Both the position numbers and the translations under genes were made by a program. A stretch of 64,000 nt of DNA from Nymphaea colorata (lineage: Eukaryota; Streptophyta; Magnoliopsida; Nymphaeales; Nymphaeaceae): contig NC_045146.1 in NCBI RefSeq assembly GCF_008831285.2, positions 17,127,289 through 17,191,288 of the forward strand, written 5' to 3'. The notes beneath the pieces were generated by a model. That model was not told where the DNA came from and ran no database searches. It saw nothing but the letters and a program-made list of their open reading frames with translations. Positions 37,101-48,284 of this stretch are shown one piece after another. The first letter of the stretch is position 1. Each line of letters starts with the position of its first letter.

Positions 37101-38600
37101 AACATATTCTATTACTACCCAACCACCAGCCTCCTACCCCTTTTGGCTCCTTCATTGTTGTCAACACTGTTCTAGGTGTTGTTTTCTTTATATAAGCGTG
37201 AGACCAGACCACCAATCTCGCAAGAATAGCATCATTAGGAAACTTACGCAACAGAGAATGAAGAAGAAACTTTTTGAAGGTCTTCAATTCGATATCTTCA
37301 AAATCCTCGCGCCACGTGCTCAGAATTTGTGTGCGGTGGTTGTTCACTACTTTTCATTCATCATCTTAATTTGTTTTTCAACTAATAACTATATGTATAT
37401 AAATAATGTTTAGAGATTTTCAAACTTATGAATGAATGGACTTCTAAAGAGAAGCATCTACGTCTCTTATCCTTTCTCCCAAACATTTTCGACTCCTGGC
37501 AAGAAACTTGTGGAATCAGGAAGGTGCGCGGATCACCATGACGTGCCGGCCAGCCACTTTGACGTAGACAGGCCGCCGTAGGCGTCGAGGCATGAGCAAG
37601 CTGGGAAACGGGGACCCTTCGTCTCCACCGGCCAAAGCTCGCCTGATCATGCATCTTGCGTCAAAGATCATCGTGATCGAGATCGAGCAGAAAATTTAGT
37701 TGGCTCTTTCGTTTAACCCGGAAGCAGCTTTTACCTTAATCTGCTTTTATCTTAATCTAAGATGCACAAAGTTGGAACTCATTATCGGCTCGGTGAAGAT
37801 TCAAAATTCCGGCTGCCAATCTCCGGTGGAGTTCAATGATCGAATTGAGCTAAGCAGGGCTTGTTGATTTCACAGGGAAAGGGCCCTCCACTGATCTAGC
37901 AGAATAGCATATGTAACTGCTTGCATGAGCTTAGGCAGCCGCATGTGACGGTGAAGCAGAACCAGAGCATCGAATGCACACTACTGGACGAGGAAATCCT
38001 TTGCCTTCCTCTTCCTTGTGGACGCGAAGATTAAGAAAGAAATGCGAGTGGGGTGCTCCATTTTTCTGAGACGGGTGCACATGTTTTTCTCATAATCCAA
38101 CAGAGGAAACAGGTGGGTTTGGTTGCACCCTTGTGATCGAATATCGAGCGACATATGTGGGTGCCTTGCCGCGCATACAATGTAACAATATCCAGATAGT
38201 GCACATAAAAAAGTGGAAAAAAACAAATCGTGGTAGGTAAGTTTGGCATTCTGGTTTCTGTGGGGAGCCGGAGGGATGAGGACGGTCGCCGGAGCCCCCT
38301 TCCGGCAGGGAGTCCAAGATAAGCCTCAGCCTACCGCAGGGAAACCGATCTTCCGGTGGGGATGAGGCAGAACTCCAAAGGGACGCCTCACCAACCTCTT
38401 CCATTGGTCAACATGAATTGAGTTATTCCAAAACGAAAGTTAACGTAAAGAGCAAGTGAGACGAGATGGTGGCAAGACTCGTAACTTAGTCGACTTACAG
38501 TCACAGTCACTCCCTCACACAGACACACACTTTCCATGAACCAGAACCACAAGCCTTTGATAAACACGTCTTTTCCTGAACTGCCTCTTTACAAAGAGGA
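34170..38600. other. Intergenic region between B-box and arginine decarboxylase genes
   Basis: It starts with the B-box 3' UTR. After that no gene is supported. There is a CT run near 35145-35173, an AT-rich tandem duplication near 36418-36600, and a GC-richer block at about 38260-38404 that opens a short minus-strand frame of unknown nature. The two flanking genes converge here. Confidence 0.55.
36418..36600. repeat. Imperfect tandem duplication, about 95-bp period
   Basis: The copies share ACATATTTAAGTATCT or CATATTTAAGTATCT, ATTACAAAGT, TTATCGT and CTTTC-CGAGT in the same order from about 36418 and 36512. AT-rich and non-coding. Confidence 0.65.
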
Positions 38601-38801
38601 AGAAGGGGGGAAAGAGATACATGGAGGGCTCTTTGACCCCCTTGTTATCTGAACTTATTGTATGAAAAGAACAAAAAAGAAATTACAAAAAAAAAAATAA
38701 TGGCAACTGTATGGACTTTCTTCGTCTAAAACAACGACGATGGAACCGCCTTGAGGCTAATCTCTGATATTGTGTATTCAGGGGAAGAAGGACACGAAGC
38801 G

Positions 38802-40943
38802 CTAAGCATAGTAATGGGCCCATTCGTCATCGTCCGCGACGGGCGTGGCCACAAGGTACGGGGTGGAATGGAAGGAGCACGCAAGGCTGTGCGCCACTGT
38901 GTCTTCTTCCTCCTCTTGCTCTGCGGCAGCTCCGTCGTGGAAGCACTCCTCGACCCTAGCGCGGAGCACCTCGAACATAAGGGCGGGCTCGTACTGCATC
39001 GCCTGGAGGACGTCGGCACAGGACTGCCCCGGCACCGTACCCGTGACGGCGAAGCATTGCGGGCCGTCGCTCTGCACCACGCGCACCACGTTGGGGTTGC
39101 CAAACAGGTTGTGCAAGCCCCCCAGCGCCTCCTGGTAGGCACCTCCCAGAAACATTCCCAGGTAGTAATCCTGGCCCTTCCTGCACTCGTGCAGCGGCAG
39201 GCTCCGCCCCCCGCCGATGAACTTCTCCACCTTCCCGTCGCTGTCGCACGTCAGGTCAGAGAGGACGCCGCGGACGGCAGGCCTCTCGTCCAACCGGTGG
39301 ATGGGCATGATGGGAAAGAGCTGCTCGATGGCCCAGAGGTCCGGTATCGACTTGAAAATCGAGAGGTTCACGTGGTAGGAGCGGACAGCCGGCTGATCGT
39401 CGGCCGCGTCATTCGCATGAGCGACAACCTTCCCGACGAGCTCGCAAAGCCCGTCGACGGCAGCCAGGTGCTCGAGCCCGAGTGATCCTTCCTTGAACTC
39501 CTCTACGCACCTCTGCTTCAGCCTCTCAGTGTAGGCCACGCAGGTATCATAATCACCGCGGGCGGCAGCTGCTGACAGGCGGCGATAGTCAGACCTGGTC
39601 TCGTCGGAGAGACCTTCCATGAGGAACCTGAGGTCGTGCTGCCCAGGGGTAGCTCCCTTCAGGGTTGGCAGAGATGGAGTGGCTTCGAAGACGAGAACAG
39701 AGTGGTGAGAGACCAGCGCCCTCCCGCTTTCGCTGCAGAGCACCGGAGGCCTGACGAACTTCCGATCGCAGGCGTCCTGGACAGACCGAACCACGGCGGC
39801 TGCGTACTCCTCCAGGCTGTATCCGACGGACATATCCGACGTTTTCGACAGCGTGCCATCATAGTCAATCCCAAGCCCGCCGCCGATGTCGAGCACCTTC
39901 ATCCCGGCGCCGAGGCGCACGAGCTCGCAGTATACCTGAGCGGCCTCACCGACGCCGTCGCTTAGGAGTTCGACGGACGGGATCTGCGAACCGATATGGA
40001 AATGGAGCAGCTGGAGGCAATCGAGCATCTCGGCGCGCTCGAGCCTGCGCACCACGGAAAGGATCTGCATCGTCGTCAGCCCGAACTTCCCCTTCTCGCC
40101 CGAGGTGGATCCGAAGTGGCCGGAGTGCTTGGTTCTGAGCTTCGCTCGCAGGCCGATCACCGGCCTGACGCCGAGCTTCCGGCTCATCTCGATCACCAGA
40201 TCAAGCTCCTCCTCCTGCTCGAGGACGATGAAGGTGTTGATCCGGAGATTCCGAGCCATCAAGGCGAGCGAGATGTACTCCCGATCCTTGTACCCGTTGC
40301 AGACGAGGAAGGCTTCGGGGTTCCCCTTGCAGAGCGCGCTCATGGCGAGGAGGAGCTCAGGCTTTGACCCGGCCTCCAGGCCGAACCGAAACGGCCGGCC
40401 AAACTCGACAATGTCCTCGACGATGTAGTGGTCCTGGTTGCACTTCACCGGGTAAACGCCCTGGTAGTGGGAATTGTACCCCTGCGACCGGATCGCCGAC
40501 TCGAAGGCCGCGTTGAGCGACTCGAGGCGGTGGCGGAGCACGTCCGGGAATCGGACGATGAGCGGGAGCTGCAGGCCGAGCCCGCCGCCGGACTTCGGCT
40601 CGGTCACCTTCTTGATGACCTTCATGAGGTCGATCTCGCCGTGTGGCATCGTCGCGACGCCGTTGGGCCGCACCGAGACGTTTCCCATCGCATTGACGGA
40701 GAAGTACGACGCGCCCCAGCCGTTGATCTTGTACAGGGACGCGGACAGGTCAGAGGACCAAGCCGCGGCCTTCTCTGCCGTTACCCCAGCGTATTCATAA
40801 CCTTCGGTGGCGCGGTTGACGAATCCAGCGGAGAGAGCGAAACTCTCCGGGAGCAAAGCATCGGGGAAAGAGGTCTCCCTGGCGAACACGCAGCCAGGAG
40901 AAGGGGGTGGAGTCGCAGCATCTACGCACGCCAAGGCAGGCAT
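38802..40943 (-). CDS. ADC: Arginine decarboxylase (biosynthetic, PLP-dependent)
   Basis: Decarboxylates L-arginine to agmatine, the first step of the plant agmatine route to putrescine, using PLP and divalent metal. One uninterrupted minus-strand frame of 713 aa, matching the intronless plant ADC genes of 700-720 aa. Seen in order: [16 protein letters not shown] near 62-77; the PLP lysine at Lys167 in [17 protein letters not shown]; the phosphate-binding [25 protein letters not shown]; and the catalytic Cys block TCDSDGK. The N terminus is weakly charged and variable; plastid or cytosolic location cannot be fixed. The codons are strongly G/C-ending, unlike the AT-rich flanks, which also opens long antisense frames. 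The start is the first ATG after a stop-containing leader; upstream lie a 106-codon uORF, a TATA box and ACGT-core sites. Confidence 0.97.
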   Translation of the reverse strand: MPALACVDAATPPPSPGCVFARETSFPDALLPESFALSAGFVNRATEGYEYAGVTAEKAAAWSSDLSASLYKINGWGASYFSVNAMGNVSVRPNGVATMPHGEIDLMKVIKKVTEPKSGGGLGLQLPLIVRFPDVLRHRLESLNAAFESAIRSQGYNSHYQGVYPVKCNQDHYIVEDIVEFGRPFRFGLEAGSKPELLLAMSALCKGNPEAFLVCNGYKDREYISLALMARNLRINTFIVLEQEEELDLVIEMSRKLGVRPVIGLRAKLRTKHSGHFGSTSGEKGKFGLTTMQILSVVRRLERAEMLDCLQLLHFHIGSQIPSVELLSDGVGEAAQVYCELVRLGAGMKVLDIGGGLGIDYDGTLSKTSDMSVGYSLEEYAAAVVRSVQDACDRKFVRPPVLCSESGRALVSHHSVLVFEATPSLPTLKGATPGQHDLRFLMEGLSDETRSDYRRLSAAAARGDYDTCVAYTERLKQRCVEEFKEGSLGLEHLAAVDGLCELVGKVVAHANDAADDQPAVRSYHVNLSIFKSIPDLWAIEQLFPIMPIHRLDERPAVRGVLSDLTCDSDGKVEKFIGGGRSLPLHECRKGQDYYLGMFLGGAYQEALGGLHNLFGNPNVVRVVQSDGPQCFAVTGTVPGQSCADVLQAMQYEPALMFEVLRARVEECFHDGAAAEQEEEEDTVAHSLACSFHSTPYLVATPVADDDEWAHYYA

Positions 40944-41035
40944 CTTTCCCCTACTGCTTCTTCTTCTTCTTCTCTGTGTGTGGGCCGAGTCCGTAAAACG
41001 GGGGCGTCAACCAAACGCCGAGGCCGTAGCCCCGG

Positions 41036-41356
41036 CTACCCCCCCAAACGAAGCAGGCGGGGAAGGAACAAGGAAAAAGAAAGGCCTAGCACGCCTCTGC
41101 CGCAACCGCTGATCCCCACGCTGCCTGTCAGCAGAAGATGGTAGTAACGACCACCCCCAAAACGAAAGAACGAATAGAAGGGGAAGAAAGGACGGAAAGA
41201 AAGATCAGCAGCCGAAGAAAAAGAAAGCCCAAAGGGGAAAAGAAGAGAGGTGTTGGAAGAGAAAGAAAGCAGAGGGGAGCGAAATGCAGGGAGAGTTCCT
41301 GGGGAGGTGGGGAGAAATGAAAGGAAGAGAGCAGACGCTGAATGCGAGGGATGCAT
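41036..41356 (-). other. 106-codon upstream ORF in the arginine decarboxylase leader
   Basis: Within the 412 bases between 41356 and the ADC start, the only upstream ATG I find is at 41356. It opens a frame of 106 codons that ends 92 bases before the ADC start. The peptide is rich in Ser, Phe, Leu and Gly and resembles nothing I know; part of its length comes from CT-rich DNA. It begins 28 bases after the first T of the TATA box, so it may lie at or just before the transcription start. A short uORF has been reported in a carnation ADC leader (from memory); this one is far longer. Translation is unproven. Confidence 0.4.
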
Positions 41357-41376
41357 GAGATGAGACCGTTGGGGCG

Positions 41377-41384
41377 TTTATATA
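41377..41384 (-). promoter_or_regulatory. TATA box of the arginine decarboxylase gene
   Basis: TATATAAA on the minus strand inside CCCTATATAAACGCCCC. Using the usual plant spacing of about 32 bases, transcription would start near 41352, giving a leader of about 410 bases that is rich in CT and CTT on the coding strand. Confidence 0.75.
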
Positions 41385-41566
41385 GGGAGGGGAAGGAACG
41401 CGGGCGGGGAACCCTCCTCCCTCCTTCTCTCTCCTTTCCCCAAATTAAAATAATATCTCCTGAAAAAAAGGGGAAATGTTGATTTTTTTTTTTTCTGAAT
41501 CTCTTGGGAGAAAAAAAAGGACGGAACTCTTCTTCTCACCCAGACGGCTGATGCAGCCACGGCTCG

Positions 41567-41631
41567 CCACGTGGAGACCTTCCACTACCTTTGAGGAAAA
41601 AGATTTGACGCCTTCTGCGGAGGCCACGTCA
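41567..41631. promoter_or_regulatory. ACGT-core elements upstream of arginine decarboxylase
   Basis: A palindromic CCACGTGG (41567-41574) and a CCACGTCA (41624-41631) lie about 190 and 250 bases above the TATA box, with a W-box-like TTGACG at about 41605. These cores bind bZIP/bHLH and WRKY factors. ABA or stress control of ADC is known in other plants, so a stress role is plausible but inferred. Confidence 0.5.
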
Positions 41632-42101
41632 GCCTCAGAAGGAGCAGGGGACCCACTGGCACCTTCTCGGTGAGCAGCGCTCGGTCAGTAGACCGGAAAA
41701 GAAGCTGCAGGGAAAGGAACAGCCAAAAATCCGGTAGAGAAAGATGATCCATTCTTCCTATTAATATTGTTTCTTCTTTACCTTCTTATCTCTAGAGTTT
41801 ACGTGAGAAAGAAGGCACCGATGAATATGGAGATGGAGACCAGTTCGTGGACAAGATGGAGATCCAGTTTCAAACTGTTTTGCTTTTCCTTTTTCCAATT
41901 GCTTTTTGGATCCTTGCGGAGCGGTCACACCATGGACCAAACTCCGGCGGCCCGGCCGTCTACGGCCTCACCAACCAACCACATAGCTCTCCCACCCACC
42001 CTCCCTCAAACTTATTAAACAATAACTAAAGCCAAAAATCAAAGTCGAGCAACAACAACTTCCGCCACCTTTCTTCACAGTCTTCAGGGTCAGCTCCCCG
42101 G

Positions 42102-42293
42102 CAGTGGCGGAGCCAAAAATTTTTTTGCTATGGGGCACTAGTACAAAAAAAACTTCTGTTATTTTAAAAATAAAGCAAATATTGACGTGGGCAACAAAGG
42201 CGTGAAGCTGGGTTGAGACTCCATTTCACATGGAGTTTTCTTGAGCTGGCGTGGGCAGGCGCCCACACCTGCCCCACGCTGGCTCCGCCACTG
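42102..42293. mobile_element. hAT-type MITE with perfect terminal repeats and target duplication
   Basis: The element starts CAGTGGCGGAGCCA and ends TGGCTCCGCCACTG, a perfect 14-bp terminal inverted repeat. It is flanked by CTCCCCGG at 42094-42101 and 42294-42301, a perfect 8-bp duplication, the size made by hAT transposases. Length 192 bp with no coding capacity. A GTGGGCAAC...GCCCACAC core is shared with a relic near 46225-46275. Confidence 0.9.
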
Positions 42294-42649
42294 CTCCCCG
42301 GCCGTCGGATATCATTCATTCTGCTGTTTGTTTAAAATGGTGGATCTCGGATCTAAGATTCCCGAGCACGTAGCTCTATTATTTGTGTAGTAATGGTGTT
42401 AAAGAAGGAATCGAATGTGCGATGCTTTGCTTAATGGTTGCTGCTGCTAAGTGGGAAGGGCAAGGCCTGGAATGAATGCACACTATAGTGGTGGTGGCAC
42501 GCGTATATTCATTTCAGATGTGTGTAAAAAGGATGCATTAGGAGTGAGTGAATATTGCTGGATGCCAACTACATTGCCTTTTTCCTTTTAATGTTCGTCT
42601 AATGATCATTTATTCGTCTAGTGAATAAGAGGTTATCTTACTGTTTAAA

Positions 42650-43145
42650 AGAAAGTCGAAGTTCCTCCCTTTTCCATTGTCCTTAAGGTCCGAAGATGCA
42701 TCGGCATCAAGCAGTATGATACATCAACTTGAATGTTGAACCCTCCCTCCCCTTTCTTCTTTTTGGTACAGGAGCATAGCCTTCTGCAGGTCGACTTGAG
42801 AAAGCGCTAAACACACATTCAGTTCACCAGTTTGAGAGATGTCTCTTAGGGCAGAGTTAAATTTCAATTGAAACTTGAACTTCCAATGGAAATTGGTAGG
42901 AGGAGGACTAATTCCCTTGTTGTAAATGAAATCAATATGTACATGAAGAATGATAGCAGCAAAAGGAGATGTATATATGGCATCATACAATTATAAGACA
43001 CTACTAGCTGACTAGCACGTCATGCCGTTGAGTACAGAGACTCTACATCTTTTAACTCCAGAAGAATAGTGTCCACAAGAATCGAATTCAGGACATGCGA
43101 GTCTGACCAACTCACTACAAGAAGATCAATCAGCGAGTTGCTACC
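42650..43145 (-). mobile_element. Decayed SINE copy split by an inserted segment
   Basis: Sequence at about 42650-42745 (TCCATTGTCCTTAAGGTCC... CATCAACTTGAATGTTG) matches the 3' half of the 2925-3170 SINE. Sequence at about 43045-43145 (GTGTCCACAAGAATCGAATTC...) matches its B-box half. In the intact copy these halves are adjacent; here about 290 unrelated bases lie between them, suggesting a later insertion. Similarity was judged by eye. Confidence 0.5.
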
Positions 43146-43458
43146 AAACTCGAATTAATTGAGCCTCGGGCCGTGTACCAACACCGATAATTATTCATTT
43201 TGAACCACTAATTCTGATGCACAAATACAATAGAAAACTTGCAAATTTTACTTGTCTCCGAATTTATGAAATTTGTTTGAAGTTTAGTTTCAAGGATATA
43301 CAAGTTAAATAGAGACGAGATGGGGAGCACTCAGTGCTGCATAGTGCATCCAATATGGTCCTTTTAGAGACACAATAATGGATATTTAGGAAAGAAAGAT
43401 CTGGCCGTCGTTTTTTTTTGATGATTTTTAGCAATACAAAATAAAATAGAGGTAGCCG

Positions 43459-43495
<37 letters not shown>

Positions 43496-44434
43496 GGTAG
43501 ATGTCAGATCACTTACCAAACCACTTAAGTTTATGTGAAAAAATATTTTGAATAAAGTGTGAACATCTTATTGTGTTCATGAACACCAATTTAATGTAAA
43601 TCAGGTTTAAGTTCAAGTTTATAAAAATTAATTTTCTTATTATAAAAGTTGTGGTACAACAACAACCTTTTATTTTTTTCTTTTAGTAAATTCAGTGAAA
43701 ATGTGACTGCAACAAAACAGAGGAGGCAGTCAAGAGAGGGCGCATGTGTGGGAGGCCAAGACTGGAAGATTGACCAATTACTCGTTTTCAAGGTGTGCCG
43801 CAGGCTGGCATGGCGGAGGCGGAGGCGGAGGCGGACCCGCCGTTTCTTGTAAGTGTAGAGTTGACTGCGATGCGTCCTGATCACCCGACTCCATTTTTCC
43901 TGCAAGGCGGCTTTACCTCCTTCTTGCAAATCTATCTGAAAGTTCCGGCCGGGTAAAGGTCAAAATGTGAACCCTTGGTTGATTCCAATCCTAGATAATT
44001 TCATTTAATATTCTGTATGAACGAAAGTGGGAAAACTTTAGATTAGATTGATGCCAACAACCCATGAACCACATTTTAAAATGAATTACATTTTGGGATG
44101 GCAAGAATTAAAAATATGTTTACTGGCTTCCTTATGCTAACGTATGTAACCATGTTGTGGAAAAATGAAAAATAGTTTATGCACACACAATATACTGTTT
44201 TACGAATCTGCTTTATTTTTAACACAAATCTAATGTGTTATTATTGCTAAAGGGCAAAAAAGGAACTCATGCTTCCCGGAGCTCTCTTAGGCATGCAGTT
44301 AAAACTTTATTTTGGAAAAAAAAAAGTTGATTTTGACGACTATGAACCAAACACTAGAAATATCTGGAAAAAAAAAATCTATTTTGTTAAGATCTTTTTT
44401 TTTGAATGAGCAAAACGTTAACAACTTCCTGACC

Positions 44435-44605
44435 GAAAAGAGACGTGAAGGCCTCCTCTATTTTCTATGCTTTTTAGGGTTGTGAATTGCATTGACATCA
44501 ATAATAGTAGCAGTGCACTCTTTAACTTAAGTTTCACCAAACACTCACCACCAGAATTGAACTTGTCGTCCAACTAGTTACCTTATCCCGTTGTAACCTA
44601 ACCGC
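44435..44605 (-). mobile_element. Decayed SINE copy
   Basis: The run of motifs AGTGCACTCTTTAACTTAAG, CACCACCAGAATTGAAC and CCAACTAGTTACC follows the order of the 2925-3170 element (GGTGCACCCTTCAACTTAAA, CCCACGGGAATCGAAC, CGACCAGCTACAC) in the same orientation. No target duplication could be recognised. Confidence 0.5.
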
Positions 44606-44782
44606 TTTTTCAAAAAATTAGCCAAAGCAATTGAACTCCAATTTTGTTTCAAAAACTTTTAGGGACGGTACAACAAGAAATACTTCAACTTATCAAAATA
44701 CGTTACGTTACGTTATGTAGGCGTACCTTGAAGTACCACGCGTTTGCTAAACACACTTGACCTTCTCCAAGAGGAATGTCTG

Positions 44783-44900
44783 ACGGCGTAGCGAACTGGT
44801 AAAACTTCATCTGCTGGCGAAGCTCGAAAACGGAGAGGGTGGGGTCGAGGGTTCGACTAATTTTTCTCGAATTATTTTACCAACCGTACACATGAGGAAA
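44783..44900 (+). mobile_element. Possible tRNA-derived SINE head
   Basis: GGCGTAGCGAACTGGT (A-box-like, about 44785-44800) and GGGTTCGACT (B-box-like, about 44849-44858) occur in order, but spaced wider than in a tRNA. The ends and target duplication were not found. It could be a different SINE family or chance. Confidence 0.3.
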
Positions 44901-46224
44901 AAAAGATCAGCGTAGATTTTTCTCTTCGGGTTTTCAAACACCCTCCTAGAAGACCATCTGAACTCACCAACCACAGTTCTTCTCCAAGTGACTCACGAAT
45001 AGAAAATCATGTGCATTTCGTTTCCATCTAGAAATCAGATCCAATAATTATATTTTCCTCCCTTTGTGAATAGGGCGGAAGGAACAATCTTTTCCAAGTG
45101 CGGAATTGTTCAGTGTTTCGGCCGAAATGCTTGACTCCCCAACAACATCACAAAAACTAAGGGTGGTAGGGACGTCCCAGTCAAGGAACCCTCTGGTTCA
45201 ACGGATCCGCTTGCAGTGTCTAAGTCATCCACGAGCTTGCCCAAACTTGAGTCCTGAAAGTTTTCATGGCAAATTGAGATCCATGGTAGGCTTGCAAACC
45301 GGGCAGATTCGCCGCGAAGCGAATTGGGTATTACAAAAAATGACAAAACCTTCAAACCAGATCCATCCGCTTTCGAAACGGAGTCCAATGAAAGCAGTGC
45401 TCACAATGGACTCAAGAACCAATTTTCTATGAATCGATTACCTCCTCTTTCTTCAAACCCCAGGTGCCTCTATTCCAGGGCAGAGCCAAATCACCAGTCA
45501 CCCCACAATGAAGAAGATTCAATCAGAAGAAAGCTACCCAACAACCAGAGAGGCCAATGGAGGATAGATGTCCACTTTAAGTTTGCAATGTCCGCTCTAC
45601 TCTCTTCAAAACAAAAAAGAAAAGGAAGAGAAAGAAAGAAAAGCATGAAAAGGACAAGATTACAATAAAGAAAAGAAAGCAAGAACAAATTGATGAGGGC
45701 TTAGGACGACTCACTTGCAAATATTTTTCCGAGGAAGAGAAACAGAGAGGAGCGAAGCCCCTAACTTCGTTCCTCACTCCATTAGAGAGAGATTATTCAA
45801 TTATTTGCTTATTTTGTCTGGTTAGCCATTTATGTTCTCTTTCTATGTTTTTCATATGTTCTTCACTCTTTTTTTTTTCTCTTTTTAGTCGCACACTGAC
45901 CTACCATCAGTATCTTCTACATATATAGCCCCACCGTAGATTAGTTTCATGTCCCGCCACCGACGACCTTTCATGTTTCAACATTCTCTCACTTTCCACA
46001 AAATGCTTGAAATGTTTCGACTGAGATTTTGTCTGATTGTTGCACCATGATGGGTGCAGGTTATGAGAATGAAACGCTTCCCAAGAATCTACTGGACCAG
46101 AGGCCTCCAGCCATAAACTTTTAACTAGAGGCACTGTTGTAGAAATTTTCATTTCAGAAGGGCACAACATATATAAATAAGTAAATACTTATAAGACATC
46201 TATACAAAAATAAATAAAATTTTT

Positions 46225-46275
46225 GTTGCTGATGTGGGCAACAGCCCACACCAGCTTATATCTAGCTTCGCTATT
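46225..46275. mobile_element. Relic of the GGCGGAGCC-type MITE
   Basis: GATGTGGGCAACAGCCCACACCAGCTT followed by CTAGCTTCGCTATTG resembles the core and right end of the 42102-42293 element. The terminal repeat has decayed and the left end is not recognised. Confidence 0.45.
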
Positions 46276-46583
46276 GTACTGGACCAAGGTTTAATACATA
46301 AACAGATCTTTTGATATCTAAACAGAACAGGATCTTCTGTCCTCAGCAATGCGCATCCGATATGGTCGATTCATCCTCGCAGCCTCTCAAATTTGGGAGG
46401 CTTCTGAATGCCACAAGTCATCCTGAAACCAACGGTTCAAAATAAACACAACCTCAAATTCATAGAGCAGCAACACTCGGGAATGGCCCAAATGACTCAA
46501 CCGTGTGAAAGATGTATGATTAGCATGTTACGAACTCTTGACAGAGAAGCTTATGAATGGTATTTTTTCTTCGAGCACTGTTT

Positions 46584-47005
46584 GGGTCATATTCTTACGA
46601 TGAAGTATAAAATAAGAGTGGAATTTTTTCTCCGAGCACTGTTTGGGACATATTCTTACTAGAAGCAAGTAAATAAGTGCCACAAGGACCTGATCAGGTG
46701 AATTAAGAGGGTACCAACCCACCCCACCGCTCCAAGAAGACCCGAGTCCATTCGTCCTGCCTTTGGGAGCTTAGGTTGTATCAGAAATTGTGCTTGGGTC
46801 ATGTTCTTACGATGAAGCATAAAATAAGGGGAATTTTTTCTCCGAACACTGTTTGGGCTATATTCTTACCAGAAGTATCAAATAAGTGCCATAACGACCT
46901 GATCAGCTGAATTAAGCTGAATTAAGAGGTTAACAACCCACCCCACCGCTCCAAGAAGACCCAAAAGTCTTCCATTCCCCCTGCTTTTAAGATCTTAGTT
47001 TGTAT
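46584..47005. repeat. Tandem duplication with 212-bp offset
   Basis: The blocks GGGTCAT-TTCTTACGATGAAG, GAATTTTTTCTCCGA, ACCTGATCAG and CACCCCACCGCTCCAAGAAG repeat in the same order from 46584 and 46796. The ends of both copies resemble the 3' part of the local SINE family. A smaller repeat (CCGAGCACTGTTTGGG) also lies just before, at about 46571. Confidence 0.8.
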
Positions 47006-48284
47006 CAGAAATTGAGTGGAGTATGACTTCTACTCGACTGTCGCAATATCACTTTTTACAGTTCAAGAAAATTCAAGAAAATAAAACCCATAAAGATCAA
47101 ACAAACAACTTACAGTCTGTCTGACCAACAGACCCGAAAGACCTCCATAGTTTGTGTCAAAACTTGAGTAAAATACAGTACACCCTTAAATTTGAGTGTT
47201 AAAATCCCACCTTTTAGAATCCAGAAGAAAAAAGAGTGCTCCAATAGTCTAAAAGATTGTTACCCATAAAAATCACACAAACAACTTACATTATATACAC
47301 CCACGCCACCTACCTGACAAGCCATGCTACATCATCCCATAAAACGACTAAGTGAATATTCTTAAGCATGTAACTTCAAAGGGATGGAAATTGTGATCTT
47401 TCTTCATTGCAGGGAGAATCGTTGACTTGTCAACCTAACGCACCGGTCCTCGTACAAAAAGCTACGTTTTAAAAGAAAAAAGATCACGTTTTTTAACCCC
47501 AACCATTAAAAAGGTAATCCTCTATGCAGACGGGTCTCTGTAATACCCTTTCGAATAATGCAACTCATGGCAATCGGAAGATGAGCAACAGTAAAAAGGG
47601 AAAAACGCGCATTTTATGGTTTTGCTCATAAGAGAATGTCTAACAGCGTGAAGTTGCGGAAACAGCAACCATGTGCAACAAGACATGTAGATAGGATCTA
47701 ACCAGGCCCACTACGACCCATCCACTTCCACAGACGGATAGATTGTAATTCAGAAGGCACCTAATGGCTCAACACAAGAGAGAGCATTAAACTGATCAGG
47801 CATTTCTAACCATGTATGCATGCATGCAAACGAATCAATCAGAGGAGGCACCAAACCTGTACACCTTTGTGCATGCAATCACGTGGCACACCCATAGATA
47901 TACCACAATATCCATCCTTTGTTTCACCTCAATATAAAACACCTCCTTTTCATAACGTACGAGAATCATTGAAGCCTCATTCCCCTCTAAGATCAAGAAA
48001 CAAGACCAACGTTCAGGCAGCTGCTGCTTTATGAACGTCCCCATTGCAACCAAAACAAAGTACAGGAAGATACAGCAGTTCCGCCAACAAGCTTTATTTT
48101 CCATCGCAACCTTACTACTCCGACACAGAACAGTGAGAGTACAGCTAACATATACCGGCTTCTTTAACAAGAAAAATTTAAGTATTAAAAACATAAAACA
48201 TGAGAGAGGATAACGGAGCTAATGATCCTAGAAGAATTTATGGTTCACCCTGAACAAACCCAACCACAATGATCGTGAATATGC

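Larger units (their letters stand above)
41640..48284. other. Repeat-rich intergenic region between ADC and VHA-c
   Basis: No intact gene is supported across 6.6 kb. It holds a clear hAT-type MITE, several decayed SINE copies, a TA run (43462-43493), a 212-bp tandem duplication and a region near 45065-45670 with open frames in several phases that look like a decayed coding sequence of unknown origin. The lower-numbered end is the upstream promoter of ADC; the high end is the 3' flank of VHA-c. Confidence 0.6.

Noticed and set aside
38751-39485. 244-codon plus-strand open frame
   Set aside because: Fully antisense to the arginine decarboxylase coding region. The high GC at codon position 3 of that gene removes stops on the other strand, and the protein has no recognisable domain.
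39996-40367. 123-codon plus-strand open frame
   Set aside because: Antisense shadow of ADC with no domain.
40428-41144. 238-codon plus-strand open frame
   Set aside because: Antisense to the ADC N-terminal half and leader; same GC-driven artefact.
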